Below the pieces are notes generated by a model, which had not been told where the DNA came from, made no database searches, and worked only from the letters and a program-made list of their open reading frames with translations. From NCBI GenBank assembly GCA_039039985.1, contig JBCCOV010000002.1, positions 1 to 64,000 of the forward strand: a stretch of 64,000 nucleotides of DNA, in the 5' to 3' direction. The stretch is from JBCBWG01 sp039039985. Its GTDB lineage: Bacteria; Pseudomonadota; Alphaproteobacteria; Rhizobiales; Hyphomicrobiaceae. The stretch's first letter is position 1. Each line of letters opens with the position of its first letter. Of this stretch, positions 34,507-44,277 are shown one piece after another. A program made the position numbers and the translations under genes.

Positions 34507-35904
34507 CTAAGCTGCCATGATCCGAGCGAACAGAAGGACCCACCCTGACAAAGCGAGCCCGGCAAGCAGCGTGTACAGTCCGTTCCATACCAATCCGACA
34601 TGGATGGCACTAACGCCACCCAGCGAGCCCAAGAGCGTTGTTGTCGCCGTGAATGGTGAACTGGCGCCGCTCAGCGCCCACCCAGCGGTGATGGCGCAAA
34701 TCACTGCGCTCGGTTGCACGCCCATATCGCTGGGCGACGGCAGGAGCGGAGCGATCAGGGAAACGAACAGGATCGGGTTCATGCCGAGTTGCCCGCTCAC
34801 CGGTATGGCCCAGACGATACCGAGCAGGATCGCCCATGTCGGTGCGCTTGCCAGATTGAGATCCAAGGACACAGCCCAAGGCAGAAGGATGCGCCCGCCG
34901 ACTGTGCCAAGGAAGCCGGCCATCATCAAAAGCAAGAGTTCGCCACGGTAGCCTGGAAGTTCCTTGAATAGGAATGTGTCGACCTGGACGAGCGTTGCGC
35001 TCGCACCGCCGTGGCCGATCTTTTGAAGCGCGATCCAACCAAGGGCAAGCAACGGAACCGCAAGCATCACCACGCCCACGACGCGGACACCCGTCACGGC
35101 ATTCAGGCCACCCAAGATCGTCACAATGATTGCGAGCAGAAGAAACAGCGGCCAAACCAGCGCCCAAGATCCTTCGGTCGGACTGCGTGGCGGCACTGCT
35201 GTTCGCCGCGGCTTGTAAATCGTATCGAGCGCCCAACCAAGTCCAGCCAGAATAGCGCTACTGACAAGGCCGGCCCCAACGGCACCCGACCAGCTCGCGC
35301 CTGCAATCAGCGGGACCGATATCGCGATGGAGAAGGCAAGCGGTGACCAGGTCAGCGACGAGACGAAACCACGCTGTACGGCAAGCAGCATCCGGCGAAT
35401 GCGAATTGTGCGAATCTCGGCGACCGGCTCCCGCTTGGTCGCCTCGACGAGGCCGCCAAACAACTGGATGGCGCCATAGTTGAGAGTCAGGCCGAAAAGA
35501 TGCCCGCCGGCAGTCAATGCGAGATAGCGACGTCCCGGCGGTTGCTCCGCCAGGAACTGTCCGAGCCTGCCGATCGCGGGTGAGCTGACCGATGCGTCGC
35601 GTAAAGTGGCAAGCGCCGAAAAGAACGCCGCGACAAAGGCGGCCACGCTCAGACCAGATACGACGAGATCCAGCCAGTCAGGCCGAGTTGATGCCGCAAA
35701 GACCGAGAGCCCAAGCGCAATCAACGCAAAGATGCGGCCGCCGCGCGCGGCGACAAGCGCCAACATTAGCGTGACGACGAGAGCACCGACTGCCGCTGCG
35801 TGCACGAAGACGGCGTGGCCCGTCCACTCCTTCGCGGTAACCACAATCGCTGTCGCGAGCAGGAGCACACCGGTCAGGCGGTCATAGGCGGGATGCGCGC
35901 TCAC
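34507..35904 (-). CDS. multi-pass membrane transporter of the ion-transporter type
   Basis: 465 aa from GTG 35904, chosen because a perfect AGGAGG lies 6 nt upstream; the open frame extends to 35976 without a ribosome binding site. About 12-13 hydrophobic segments. Segments such as NYGAIQLFGGLVEATKREP, FVSSLTWSPLAFSIAIS and ALSGASSPFTATTTLLGSLGG resemble the repeated hairpin regions of ArsB/NhaD/CitT-type transporters, but I cannot place it in a named family. No soluble partner is adjacent. Function unknown. Confidence 0.6.
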   Translation of the reverse strand: MSAHPAYDRLTGVLLLATAIVVTAKEWTGHAVFVHAAAVGALVVTLMLALVAARGGRIFALIALGLSVFAASTRPDWLDLVVSGLSVAAFVAAFFSALATLRDASVSSPAIGRLGQFLAEQPPGRRYLALTAGGHLFGLTLNYGAIQLFGGLVEATKREPVAEIRTIRIRRMLLAVQRGFVSSLTWSPLAFSIAISVPLIAGASWSGAVGAGLVSSAILAGLGWALDTIYKPRRTAVPPRSPTEGSWALVWPLFLLLAIIVTILGGLNAVTGVRVVGVVMLAVPLLALGWIALQKIGHGGASATLVQVDTFLFKELPGYRGELLLLMMAGFLGTVGGRILLPWAVSLDLNLASAPTWAILLGIVWAIPVSGQLGMNPILFVSLIAPLLPSPSDMGVQPSAVICAITAGWALSGASSPFTATTTLLGSLGGVSAIHVGLVWNGLYTLLAGLALSGWVLLFARIMAA

Positions 35905-36408
35905 GCTGTGCCTCCTGAACCTAGATCGGCACGCAAACGGAACGACACGGTCAAGATGGCGACGCACGGCCAGCACTCGGCACGAACGCCTCGCACCGGC
36001 GCATCGAAGACATCAGACCGGTGTGCGGTCGTCTTGAGATTTTCAAACAAATGGGCACTCCGGTGCCGTCACCGGCGAGGAAGGTGCAACTACCTTTGCG
36101 GGGAAGCTGCACAAGCGCAAGACGCGACCATCCCACCTTGGTTCTAGCAGCTCCTCGTTCCGCACCTGGAGGGGCGTATACCACTGATCCCGGCCGTCAC
36201 GCGATGCTGAACCCGGACATGGTCCAACGCACGCCAAAACAGTGACACGCGAGCCGGCGCAACCGCTAGAGAATGCGCAAGTCCGCACACTGCGCGGTGG
36301 TCTGGCGGGCCTGCCACTTGGACGTATCCTCAAATGATACTGCTCCCTTAACGTGATGTTAGCGCCGCCGCGGTATGGTTGAGGTGTGTGTGTTGTCGGA
36401 GTGGTGTG
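35905..36408. other. 504-bp intergenic region
   Basis: Divergent spacer between the permease and the rod-like protein gene. Short frames on both strands (for example 35951-36184 minus) have no recognisable content. CAAATGATACTGCTCCCTTAACGTG near 36335 is the only AT-rich stretch and may hold the promoter of the downstream gene. Nothing else supported. Confidence 0.4.
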
Positions 36409-36768
36409 GTGCTGAGTACTGCGTTGGACATTGCCCAATCAGGGCTCGCCGCTGAAGCTCGTCGCGTTCAGGTGGCCGCGAGCAACATCGCAAACGCCTC
36501 AACAGAAGGTTATGTCCCGCAGCGCGTCGAGCAGACGACATCAGGCGACTCCGGCGGTGTCCGCGTCGCGGTTCGCCCTGTCGCAAGCGACTCGCTTTAC
36601 GCCGCCGACGTCGGTGTTGATTTGCTGCAAGAGACCACGACGCTGCTCCACGCCAATGCGGCCTACCAAGCGAACCTCGCCGTGATTGAAACGGTTGGCG
36701 AGATGTTCGACAGCCTCCTCGAAGCCATCGATCCTGACCGCGACGACCGCGACCGTAGAGACGACTAA
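36409..36768 (+). CDS. orphan flagellar-rod-like small protein (FlgB/FlgC-type ends)
   Basis: 119 aa. Starts at one of two adjacent GTG codons (36406 or 36409), 4-7 nt after GGAG; 36409 is preferred. The N-terminus LSTALDIAQSGLAAEARRVQVAASNIANASTEGYVP is the flagellar rod/hook N-terminal signature (ANNIAN-T-GY), and DVGVDLLQETTTLLHANAAYQANLAVIETVGEMFDSLLEAI is the matching C-terminal helix. The middle is only about 35 aa, so the protein is little more than the two coiled-coil ends. It has a charged Asp/Arg tail. No other flagellar gene is nearby. Confidence 0.7.
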   Translation: MLSTALDIAQSGLAAEARRVQVAASNIANASTEGYVPQRVEQTTSGDSGGVRVAVRPVASDSLYAADVGVDLLQETTTLLHANAAYQANLAVIETVGEMFDSLLEAIDPDRDDRDRRDD

Positions 36769-36835
36769 AGTCCGCCACGCATATCGATGCAGCCGTTAGC
36801 GCACACGAGGCGTTTCGCAACCGCAACCTCAAACC

Positions 36836-37510
36836 TTAAGCGAAGCCGTGATGGCGGACGACGTTCTCGAGGCTCTCGCGATCGCTTACGAGTGTGTTCT
36901 CAATCGCATCATCATGCGCAAAGCCGAGGCTCATGCCGGACACCAACCGCTCGTCGTCGGCAGCGCCGAGATGTCTGAGCACGATGTCCTGATACGGTAC
37001 CCATGCCGCCTGGGGACAGGTGTCGAGCCCGAAGCCCTTTGCCGCGAGCATGATCGTTTGAATGTACATGCCGACGTCGGCCCAGTTGCCCTGCCCGAGA
37101 TAGTCGTCCGTGGTGATAAACAGTCCAACGGGTGCGTCGAAGAACTTGAAGTTGCGCAGCGCTTGCTTCGTGCCGGCTTCGCGGTCGCCTTTCTGAATGC
37201 CCAGCAGACCGTACAACGCCCAGCCAAGCGTGCGACGGCGTGAGTTATGCAGCTCGCTCCACTTGGCGGGATAGTAGCCGAAGTCTGCGTAGGACTTACT
37301 CTCGCCGCGTTGGACCGCAGCCAGGACGTCGTCAGTAATCGCCTGCTTTACGGCGCCGGTGCAAACATGGACGTGCCAGGGCTGTGTATTTGTCCCGCTG
37401 GGTGCGCGTTGCGAAATCGCCAGGATCTCATCTATCGTCTCGCGCGGCACCGGATCTGATTTGAATGCCCGGATTGAACGGCGCTGCCGTATAGCGTCGA
37501 GAACGTCCAT
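36836..37510 (-). CDS. nitroreductase-family FMN oxidoreductase
   Basis: 224 aa from ATG 37510 (open frame runs back to 37819, but MDVLDAIRQRRSIRAFKSDPV is the standard family N-terminus). Other landmarks: RAPSGTNTQPWHV (FMN phosphate contact), NWADVGMYIQTIMLAAKGFGLDTCPQAAW and the C-terminal LVSGMSLGFAH. Nitroreductases use NAD(P)H and FMN to reduce nitro, quinone or flavin compounds. Divergent from an acyl-CoA synthetase gene with a 190-bp promoter region between. Confidence 0.9.
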   Translation of the reverse strand: MDVLDAIRQRRSIRAFKSDPVPRETIDEILAISQRAPSGTNTQPWHVHVCTGAVKQAITDDVLAAVQRGESKSYADFGYYPAKWSELHNSRRRTLGWALYGLLGIQKGDREAGTKQALRNFKFFDAPVGLFITTDDYLGQGNWADVGMYIQTIMLAAKGFGLDTCPQAAWVPYQDIVLRHLGAADDERLVSGMSLGFAHDDAIENTLVSDRESLENVVRHHGFA

Positions 37511-37700
37511 GAACCCCGGGCCCCCAATTTGCGAATACCATCCGACGCTATTGCACGCACCGCGTTCCAGCAACACACTTCGGGCCGTGTTGCAATATGA
37601 CAGCTGCGCACGCGTAGACGTATCCGGCCGAGCGATCATGGTCGGCCGGATTGCGCGCCGGCAGGCACAGGCAGCGGCTCGCCGTTGGGAGAGGCTCAAG

Positions 37701-39257
37701 ATGATCGTAAGCTTTGGAGATCTGTTGGAGAAAGTAGCAGCAGGCAAATCCGCCGCGCCTGCGGTAACATGCGCGGGAACCACGAGGTCTTGGAGCGAGG
37801 TCTTCCGGCGATGCTCCAACGTTGCTGCCGCGCTTCAGGACCTTGGCTGCCGGCCGGGCGACCGGATCGCCTATTTCGGGTTCAACTCGCACGCAGGGTT
37901 CGAGTGTTACTTCGCGCCATCGCTCGCGGGGATTGAGACGGCCATCCTCAACTTCCGATGGGCGGTGCCGGAATGCATCGCAGCGATCGAAGACTGCCAG
38001 CCCCGGGCTCTGATATTCGATGAGGCACATGCCGACGTTGCACGAGAAGCGGCCGCGCAGTGTTCATGCGTCAAGCACTTGATCAAGACGGACGGCGCAC
38101 CTGCTGACGGCCCCGAACTGGCGTATGAGGATCTTGCAACGCAGACCGGCTCACCGAGCGGGACGCGCTCGTCCGGAGACGACACGCTGATCATCTATTT
38201 CACGGGCGGAACGACGGGCCGGTCTAAAGGCGTCATGCTGTCACACTGGAACCTGTTTGCGAACGCGATGGGGGCACCGCACATCATGGGCAATGTGCCC
38301 GACCGGGCCCAACTCGTCGTCGGGCCGATGTTTCATCTGGCGCCTGGATCGCGCATTTTTTCGGCACCGCTATTGAATGCACATTCCGTACTCATGCAGC
38401 GGTTCGACATTCCGGACATGCTGGCTCTGATCGAGCGACATGCGATCCATTCGCTGACGCTGGTCCCGACGATGATGCACATGATTTTGAATCATCCCGA
38501 GTATGGCCGCTATGATCTCTCGTCGGTCGGCCAGATCACCCTTGGCGGTGCGCCGACACCACGCGATCTTCTGGAAAAAGTGATCCGGCAGTTTCCCGGC
38601 GCGAAGCTCGCCAACGGGTACGGCATGACCGAGATGTCGCCGATGCTGGCGGCACTAACGTCCGAATTCTTCGTGCTCGACGGGCCGTTGGCCGGAAAAC
38701 TCAATTCTGTCGGTCGCCCCGTACCGTGTCTCGATTTGCGCATTTTCGATGAACAGAACCGCGAAAAGCCGCGCGGTGAGATTGGCGAGATCGTCGCGCG
38801 CGGGCCGACCGTCATGAAAGGTTACGTGAACCGACCGGAAGAGACAGCGGAGGCGTTACGCGGCGGCTGGTTCCATACCGGTGACATGGGCTACTTCGAC
38901 GAAGACGGACTGCTGTTCATTTCCGGACGATCGAAGGAGATGATCATATCCGGCGGTGAGAACGTGTATCCCGCCGAGATTGAGGATGTGCTTTCGGCGC
39001 ATCCTGACGTGTCACAAGTGGCGGTCATCGGCATCCCAAGCGAGACGTGGGGGGAGGAGGTCCATGCGATCGTGATCCTCGCCGATGGTGCCGTGCAAGA
39101 TGCCGACGCCCTGGTTGCGCACTGCCGGCAGCATCTGGCTGGCTACAAGTGTCCGCGCGCGATCACGTTTCGCACTGAGCCAATGCCGGTCTCGGGCGCC
39201 AACAAGATTCTCAAGACAGAGTTGCAAAAGCCGTTTCTCAACCCGACCGACGCTTGA
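37701..39257 (+). CDS. AMP-dependent acyl-CoA synthetase/ligase
   Basis: 518 aa from ATG 37701 with GAGAGG upstream; the frame is open from 37359 but that would run through the divergent nitroreductase. ANL superfamily motifs: P-loop YFTGGTTGRSKGVMLSH, NGYGMTEMSP (A5), GWFHTGDMGYFDEDGLLFISGR (A7-A8 hinge) SKEMIISGGENVYPAEIE, and the catalytic Lys in NKILKTELQ. It activates a carboxylic acid to the CoA thioester. Likely operon with the GMC oxidoreductase; substrate class unknown (fatty or aromatic acid). Confidence 0.92.
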   Translation: MIVSFGDLLEKVAAGKSAAPAVTCAGTTRSWSEVFRRCSNVAAALQDLGCRPGDRIAYFGFNSHAGFECYFAPSLAGIETAILNFRWAVPECIAAIEDCQPRALIFDEAHADVAREAAAQCSCVKHLIKTDGAPADGPELAYEDLATQTGSPSGTRSSGDDTLIIYFTGGTTGRSKGVMLSHWNLFANAMGAPHIMGNVPDRAQLVVGPMFHLAPGSRIFSAPLLNAHSVLMQRFDIPDMLALIERHAIHSLTLVPTMMHMILNHPEYGRYDLSSVGQITLGGAPTPRDLLEKVIRQFPGAKLANGYGMTEMSPMLAALTSEFFVLDGPLAGKLNSVGRPVPCLDLRIFDEQNREKPRGEIGEIVARGPTVMKGYVNRPEETAEALRGGWFHTGDMGYFDEDGLLFISGRSKEMIISGGENVYPAEIEDVLSAHPDVSQVAVIGIPSETWGEEVHAIVILADGAVQDADALVAHCRQHLAGYKCPRAITFRTEPMPVSGANKILKTELQKPFLNPTDA

Positions 39258-39364
39258 CGGGCGGACGATCGCGCTCTCGAATTGCCCACCAACGTAAGCG
39301 CCGCATACTCACGCGCGCCGCGAACGACAAATCCGTATCAAACGGTTGCCATAGGAGGAGACGT

Positions 39365-40990
39365 ATGACGGGGGAAAGCAGCGAGCCCTACGACTACATC
39401 ATCGTCGGGGCCGGCTCGGCTGGCTGTGTTCTCGCCGCACGGCTGACGGAGGATGGGAAATCACGTGTCCTGCTGCTGGAGGCCGGTGGACCGGACAATG
39501 GCTTTTGGATTGATCTCCCGGTCGGGTTCGTCAAACTGATGACGAACGCAAAGTACAACTGGCTGTTTGAGACGGAGCCGGAAGACAACGTTCACGGCCG
39601 CCGAATACCGATTCCGCGCGGCAAGGTCATCGGCGGGTCCAGTTCGATAAACGGCTTGATATTCGTTCGGGGCCAGCCACTCGACTATGACACCTGGTCG
39701 CAGCTGGGCAATCGCGGTTGGTCGTATGACAGCGTGCTCCCATACTTCAAAAAACTCGAACACTTCGAGCGCGCGGACAGCCGTGACGTTGCCGAAACAC
39801 GTGCGACCGGTGGCGTGCTCAATGTGGTGGACGCGCCGGTGCGGCACGAACTCGCCGATGCGTTCGTCGATGCTGGCGAAGCTCTCGGGATTCCGCATAA
39901 CCACGACTACAACAGCGGCACGCAAGACGGCATGGGATACTACCAGTACACCATGCGGAACGGCCGGCGGGTCAGCGCGGCGCGCGCCTATCTTGATCCC
40001 GCGCGCAGACGGCCAAATCTGCGTATTGAAACGCATGCCCACACAACGCGGGTTCTGCTGGATGGCAAGCGTGCCATCGGAGTCGCCTATGACCAAAACG
40101 GCGTCTCGCGTGAGGCACACGCGCGGAACGTCATCATTGCTGCGGGTGGCGTGCAGTCACCGCAAATCCTTGAGCTGTCGGGTATCGGACAACCCGAACA
40201 CCTCAAGACAATCGGTGTCCCAGTTACTCATGCGCTTCCGGGCGTTGGCGAAAACTATCGCGATCACATCGCCGCGCGCATGAGTTGGCGCGTGAAGAAT
40301 ACCGTCAGCTTCAACGAGCGGTCCCGTGGTCTGCGGCTCATGCTTGAAGGATTGCGATATTATACAACCGGACGCGGGTTGCTGACGGTTGCGTCATCTC
40401 TCGCCCACGGCTTCATCAAAACCCGGCCGGAGTTGGAAAGCCCGGATGTTCAGCTGTTTTTCATGCCGGTCAGCTACTCGGACCCCAACAACCGTGGTGT
40501 GATGGATAAAGAGCCAGGCATGACCGTGACGGTTTACCAGTTGCGGCCGGAATCAACGGGATCGATCCACGCCAAGTCCGCCGATCCACTGGCAGCCCCA
40601 GCCATTCGACCGAACTTTTTTGCAGTGGAGGAAGATCGCCGCACGATCGTTGCCGGCATGCGCATGACACGAGATATCGTGTCGCAGGCACCCTTTAACC
40701 CCTATCGGGAATTTGAAACCAAGCCGGGGGATGCGATGCAAAGCGACGAGGATCTGTTGAGCTTCTGCCGTGATACCGGACAGACGGCCTATCACCCGGT
40801 TGGCACGTGTAAGATGGGCCACGATACGATGGCAGTTGTTGATGAGCGTTTGCGTGTGCATGGCCTCGACGGCCTGCGCATTGTCGATGCGTCCATCATG
40901 CCGACGATGGCGTCGGGCAACACCAACGGTCCGGTGTTGATGATTGCGGAAAAGGCAGCAGACATGATCCGCGAAGACGCGCGCATATGA
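39365..40990 (+). CDS. GMC-family FAD oxidoreductase (choline dehydrogenase-like)
   Basis: 541 aa from ATG 39365, preceded by AGGAGGAGACGT. N-terminal FAD fold DYIIVGAGSAGCVLAARL, GMC signature 1 region GKVIGGSSSINGLIFVRG, signature 2 AAGGVQSPQILELSGIG, catalytic His in TAYHPVGTCKMG and the second FAD contact VDASIMPTMASGNTNGP. Oxidises a primary alcohol to an aldehyde. Located 107 bp after the acyl-CoA synthetase and just upstream of a TRAP system, suggesting uptake, oxidation and CoA activation of an alcohol-containing substrate (inference). Confidence 0.93.
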   Translation: MTGESSEPYDYIIVGAGSAGCVLAARLTEDGKSRVLLLEAGGPDNGFWIDLPVGFVKLMTNAKYNWLFETEPEDNVHGRRIPIPRGKVIGGSSSINGLIFVRGQPLDYDTWSQLGNRGWSYDSVLPYFKKLEHFERADSRDVAETRATGGVLNVVDAPVRHELADAFVDAGEALGIPHNHDYNSGTQDGMGYYQYTMRNGRRVSAARAYLDPARRRPNLRIETHAHTTRVLLDGKRAIGVAYDQNGVSREAHARNVIIAAGGVQSPQILELSGIGQPEHLKTIGVPVTHALPGVGENYRDHIAARMSWRVKNTVSFNERSRGLRLMLEGLRYYTTGRGLLTVASSLAHGFIKTRPELESPDVQLFFMPVSYSDPNNRGVMDKEPGMTVTVYQLRPESTGSIHAKSADPLAAPAIRPNFFAVEEDRRTIVAGMRMTRDIVSQAPFNPYREFETKPGDAMQSDEDLLSFCRDTGQTAYHPVGTCKMGHDTMAVVDERLRVHGLDGLRIVDASIMPTMASGNTNGPVLMIAEKAADMIREDARI

Positions 40991-41202
40991 GCCATGCACA
41001 TGGCATCGGTCAGATTGATACTATGATAACTGCCGATTGCGCGGCGCGCTATGCCGTCCTAGGCTGACATCGCGAAAAAGGGATCCGGACGTATCGGCGG
41101 ATCGCCCTGAAAGGTCTCGAAGAAGGCCAACGCCGGCGGGGCAAGATCCAGATGTTGTCGATCACGCCCGGTCGCCGGATGAGGAAACGTGCGAGGAAAC
41201 GA

Positions 41203-42309
41203 ATGACCAAACGTGATATCAACGACCGTATTGTGCAGAAAATTGCCGGTACCGAGATCCGACGGCGCGATGTCGTGCGGGCTGGTTTGACCGGCGCATC
41301 GCTGGCTGCCGTGGCAGGCATATCGTCGACGGGCGCACAAGCACAAAGCCCGGAATTCCGCTTTCGCATGCAGGCCTTCCTGGGCCCAGGCACAACGGAA
41401 TGGGAAGTTCTCGTCCCGCGCTATATTGAGCGCGTCAAACAGCTTTCCAACGGGCGCATTCAGATCCAGGCGTTCCCACCGGGCGCACTGGTTCCAACAT
41501 TCGAGATGCTCGATGGCGTTGGTAAGGGCGTCGTCGACATCGGCTATGCGGCCCAGGTCTATTGGCGCGGCAAGATCCCATTTACGCTCTGGACGTGGGG
41601 CGTCCCATTCGCGTTTTCAGCGCTCGACCACTACGACTACCTGTGGCACGAGACCGACCTGATCGGCATTGTCCGCGACGCGTTCGCCAAACAGAACGTC
41701 CACTTCCTCGGGCCCGTCTATTCCGATGAGTGGGGCGCAACCATGTCGCGGAAAGAGCTGAAGCGGCTGTCGGACTTTAACGGTGTAAAGATCCGGTCCT
41801 TCGGTCTCGGTGCCGAGATCTGGAAGTCGCAAGGCGCCAGCATCGTAACAATCCCTGGAGAGGAACAGTACACCGCCATGTCGACCGGCGTCATTGATGC
41901 CTCGAACTGGGGCTCGCCCGATGGCTTCAAAGCGGTCAAGCTGCACGAGGTGGCGAAGTTCTATCTCGGCCCGTCGCTGATCAAGTTCGACATGGAAGAT
42001 CAGTTCATGAATATGCGGTCTTACAACTCTCTGCCCGATGATCTAAAGGCCGTCATGAACATCGCAACCCGCGTCTACGCCGTAGAGCGCGCGACCACGT
42101 CGACAATCAATAGCGCAAAAGCAGTCGGTATCATGAAGGACGCCGGGGTGAAGTTCTCTTCACTTCCCGCCGAGGATGTCGAGACGATGAAAAAGGTCTC
42201 AAGCGAGGCACTGCAGCGGATGGCGACAAAGGATGCCGAAACTCAGCGCGTCTTGAAGATCATATTCGACACCCGCGACACTTTGGGCCTGCGCCCAACC
42301 GACATCTGA
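41203..42309 (+). CDS. TRAP transporter solute-binding protein (DctP family), Tat signal
   Basis: 368 aa from ATG 41203 with GAGG 7 nt upstream. The N-terminus contains a twin-arginine motif (EIRRRDVVRAG) and a hydrophobic stretch ending AQAQ. Mature domain: GPGTTEWEVLVPRYIERVKQLSNGRIQIQAF, FEMLDGVGKGVVDIGYAAQVYWRG, KIRSFGLGAEIWKSQGASIVTIPGEEQYTAMSTGVIDASNWGSP; the Arg in KIRSFG is the conserved carboxylate-binding residue. This subgroup (YkoX/Dct7-type, 'mannitol/chloroaromatic' annotated) binds organic acids. A hairpin separates it from the membrane subunits. Confidence 0.9.
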   Translation: MTKRDINDRIVQKIAGTEIRRRDVVRAGLTGASLAAVAGISSTGAQAQSPEFRFRMQAFLGPGTTEWEVLVPRYIERVKQLSNGRIQIQAFPPGALVPTFEMLDGVGKGVVDIGYAAQVYWRGKIPFTLWTWGVPFAFSALDHYDYLWHETDLIGIVRDAFAKQNVHFLGPVYSDEWGATMSRKELKRLSDFNGVKIRSFGLGAEIWKSQGASIVTIPGEEQYTAMSTGVIDASNWGSPDGFKAVKLHEVAKFYLGPSLIKFDMEDQFMNMRSYNSLPDDLKAVMNIATRVYAVERATTSTINSAKAVGIMKDAGVKFSSLPAEDVETMKKVSSEALQRMATKDAETQRVLKIIFDTRDTLGLRPTDI

Positions 42310-42353
42310 TGCGGTGCCGCTTCTTCTTAAGTGGCGACTGCGAACAGACTGCT

Positions 42354-42378
42354 ACGGGTGGCTTTACATGCCGCCCGT
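42354..42378 (+). terminator. hairpin with T-rich tail between DctP and DctQ genes
   Basis: ACGGGTGGC (42354-42362) pairs with GCCGCCCGT (42370-42378), one G-T wobble, 7-nt loop, followed by CGTTTTCTTCC. A good intrinsic terminator or attenuator placed 45 bp after the binding-protein stop and 38 bp before DctQ. It probably limits membrane-subunit expression relative to the binding protein. Confidence 0.65.
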
Positions 42379-42415
42379 CGTTTTCTTCCAACTTCCCCGC
42401 AGCGAGGATTGATGA

Positions 42416-42967
42416 ATGGATGCGGTTCGGTTCGCCGTCCGAGCTATCGACGGGCTGAATGGAGTCATTGGACGAGTCACGGCCGTCTCATTGCTGTTCC
42501 TGATCGGGCTCGTGGTTTGGGAAGTGTTTCTGCGCTACGTGATGCAGGCACCGACGACCTGGGGCAATGAACTGATTTCATATCTGTTCGCGGGCTACAT
42601 CCTGCTCGGCGGCGGCTATACGCTGCTCCATCGCGATCACGTATCGATGGACATCGTCTACGCGCAGCTCTCTCAACGCGCGAAGGCCATCATCGACGTT
42701 CTGACCGCCGGCTTCGTCATCATCTATTGCGTCGTGCTTCTGCATCAGACCGGCATCATGACGTACGAGGCCTGGGAAAGCGGCCAGCGGGCCGGTTCAG
42801 ACTGGAGCCCACCCCTGTTTCCCGTCTACCTGACGATGCCGGTGGGTGCGGCCCTCATTCTCTTGCAAGCGATCGCCAAGCTCGCCCGCGATTTGTATAT
42901 GGCTTTTACTGGTGATCTTCTGACGCCGGAAACGGCCGAGATTACCGATAAAGAGGTGGCGCTGTGA
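42416..42967 (+). CDS. TRAP transporter small membrane subunit (DctQ family)
   Basis: 183 aa with four membrane helices. Conserved DctQ features: LFLIGLVVWEVFLRYVMQAPTTWGNELISYLFAGYILLGGGYTLLHRDHVSMDIVY (the 'ryv-n-p--w--El----f-w---lG-a' pattern with RDHV-D) . Start ATG is preceded by GAGGATTG. The stop overlaps the GTG of the large subunit (GTGA). Confidence 0.9.
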   Translation: MDAVRFAVRAIDGLNGVIGRVTAVSLLFLIGLVVWEVFLRYVMQAPTTWGNELISYLFAGYILLGGGYTLLHRDHVSMDIVYAQLSQRAKAIIDVLTAGFVIIYCVVLLHQTGIMTYEAWESGQRAGSDWSPPLFPVYLTMPVGAALILLQAIAKLARDLYMAFTGDLLTPETAEITDKEVAL

Positions 42968-44277
42968 GCATCGAACTCGTCACCGTTCTTCTCTTCGGCT
43001 CGTTTATCCTGCTGATGATTGCAGGCGTCCCACTGGTGTTCGCGCTTGGCGGCTCGGCTGTCATTGGAACCTACTTTCTCTGGGGCCCCAACGCACTCTA
43101 TGCCGTCGGCATTCGCACGTTCAGTTCGGCGACCAGCTTCGTCCTGCTTGCAATACCTATGTTCATATTCATGGGAGCCATGCTGGAGCGTGCCGGCATA
43201 GCCAATGATCTCTATTCCATGATGCAGAAGTGGCTTGGCGCCGTGCGCGGCGGGCTTGCAGTTGGCACGGTGCTCGTCTGCACGATCTTTGCCGCACTTG
43301 TTGGCGTAAGCGGTGCCGCCACTGTCACCATGGCGTTAGTGGCGTTGCCGTCGATGCTCGGCCACAAGTACGATAAGAGCCTCAGCCTCGGCTGCATTGC
43401 CGGCGGCGGCGCACTGGGCGTGCTGATCCCGCCGAGCGTGATCATGATCGTGTTGGGGCTCTATACGAACACGTCGGTCGGCATGCTGTTTCTCGGCGGC
43501 ATTACGGCGGGCCTTGTCATCGTAACGTTGTTTTCGATTTACATTCTGGTCGTCTGCGCGATCTGGCCGGAACTTGGGCCCGCCGTCCCGCGGGATGAGC
43601 GCGCGACGTGGCCGGAAATGTTTGCAGCGCTGCAATCGGTCATTCTTCCGATCCTGCTCATCGTGGTTGTGCTCGGCAGCATTATCGCCGGCGCCGCAAC
43701 GCCGAGTGAGGCGGCGGGCATTGGTGCCGCAGGTGCGCTGCTGTGTGCGTTGGCCAAGCGCCAACTGACGTGGGACACCGTTTACGAGTCTTGCAAGATC
43801 ACGCTGCGCTTAAGCTGCATGGTGATGTGGATCGTGTTTGCCGCCGCGATCTTCACCTCGCTTTACGCGGCGGTTGGCGCGGATCAGTTGGTGCGCGATG
43901 CGCTCTCATGGTTGCCGGGCGGCAAGTGGGGTGTCTTGATCGGCATGCAGGTGATCTGGATCGTGATGGGGTGCTTCCTCGATCCGATCGGCATCATGAT
44001 CCTGACAGCGCCACTGTTCTTTCCGATTGCAACGCAGCTCGGCTTCGACCCCGTCTGGCTCGGTGTGCTGTTTGTCGTCAACATGGAAATGGCGTTCCTG
44101 ACGCCGCCGTTCGGCTTCAATCTTTTCTATCTGCGCAGCGTTGTACCGCCAAACGTTTCCATGGCCGACATTTACAAGTCTGTGGCTCCGTTCGTCGCAT
44201 TACAGGCGCTTGCGCTTATTCTGATGATGATCTTCCCGCAGTTGATCACGTGGCTGCCGTATACGATCATGCGGTAA
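42964..44277 (+). CDS. TRAP transporter large permease subunit (DctM family)
   Basis: 437 aa, about 12 membrane segments. DctM hallmarks: LAIPMFIFMGAMLERAGIANDLY, VSGAATVTMALVALPSML, GGGALGVLIPPSVIMIVLGLYTNTSVGMLFLGG, ATPSEAAGIGAAGALLCAL and LDPIGIMILTAPLFFPIATQLGFDPVWLGVLFVVNMEMAFLTPPFGFNLFYL. Together with the DctQ and the Tat-exported DctP upstream it forms a complete sodium-driven TRAP system. A strong hairpin follows the stop. Confidence 0.93.
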   Translation: MSIELVTVLLFGSFILLMIAGVPLVFALGGSAVIGTYFLWGPNALYAVGIRTFSSATSFVLLAIPMFIFMGAMLERAGIANDLYSMMQKWLGAVRGGLAVGTVLVCTIFAALVGVSGAATVTMALVALPSMLGHKYDKSLSLGCIAGGGALGVLIPPSVIMIVLGLYTNTSVGMLFLGGITAGLVIVTLFSIYILVVCAIWPELGPAVPRDERATWPEMFAALQSVILPILLIVVVLGSIIAGAATPSEAAGIGAAGALLCALAKRQLTWDTVYESCKITLRLSCMVMWIVFAAAIFTSLYAAVGADQLVRDALSWLPGGKWGVLIGMQVIWIVMGCFLDPIGIMILTAPLFFPIATQLGFDPVWLGVLFVVNMEMAFLTPPFGFNLFYLRSVVPPNVSMADIYKSVAPFVALQALALILMMIFPQLITWLPYTIMR

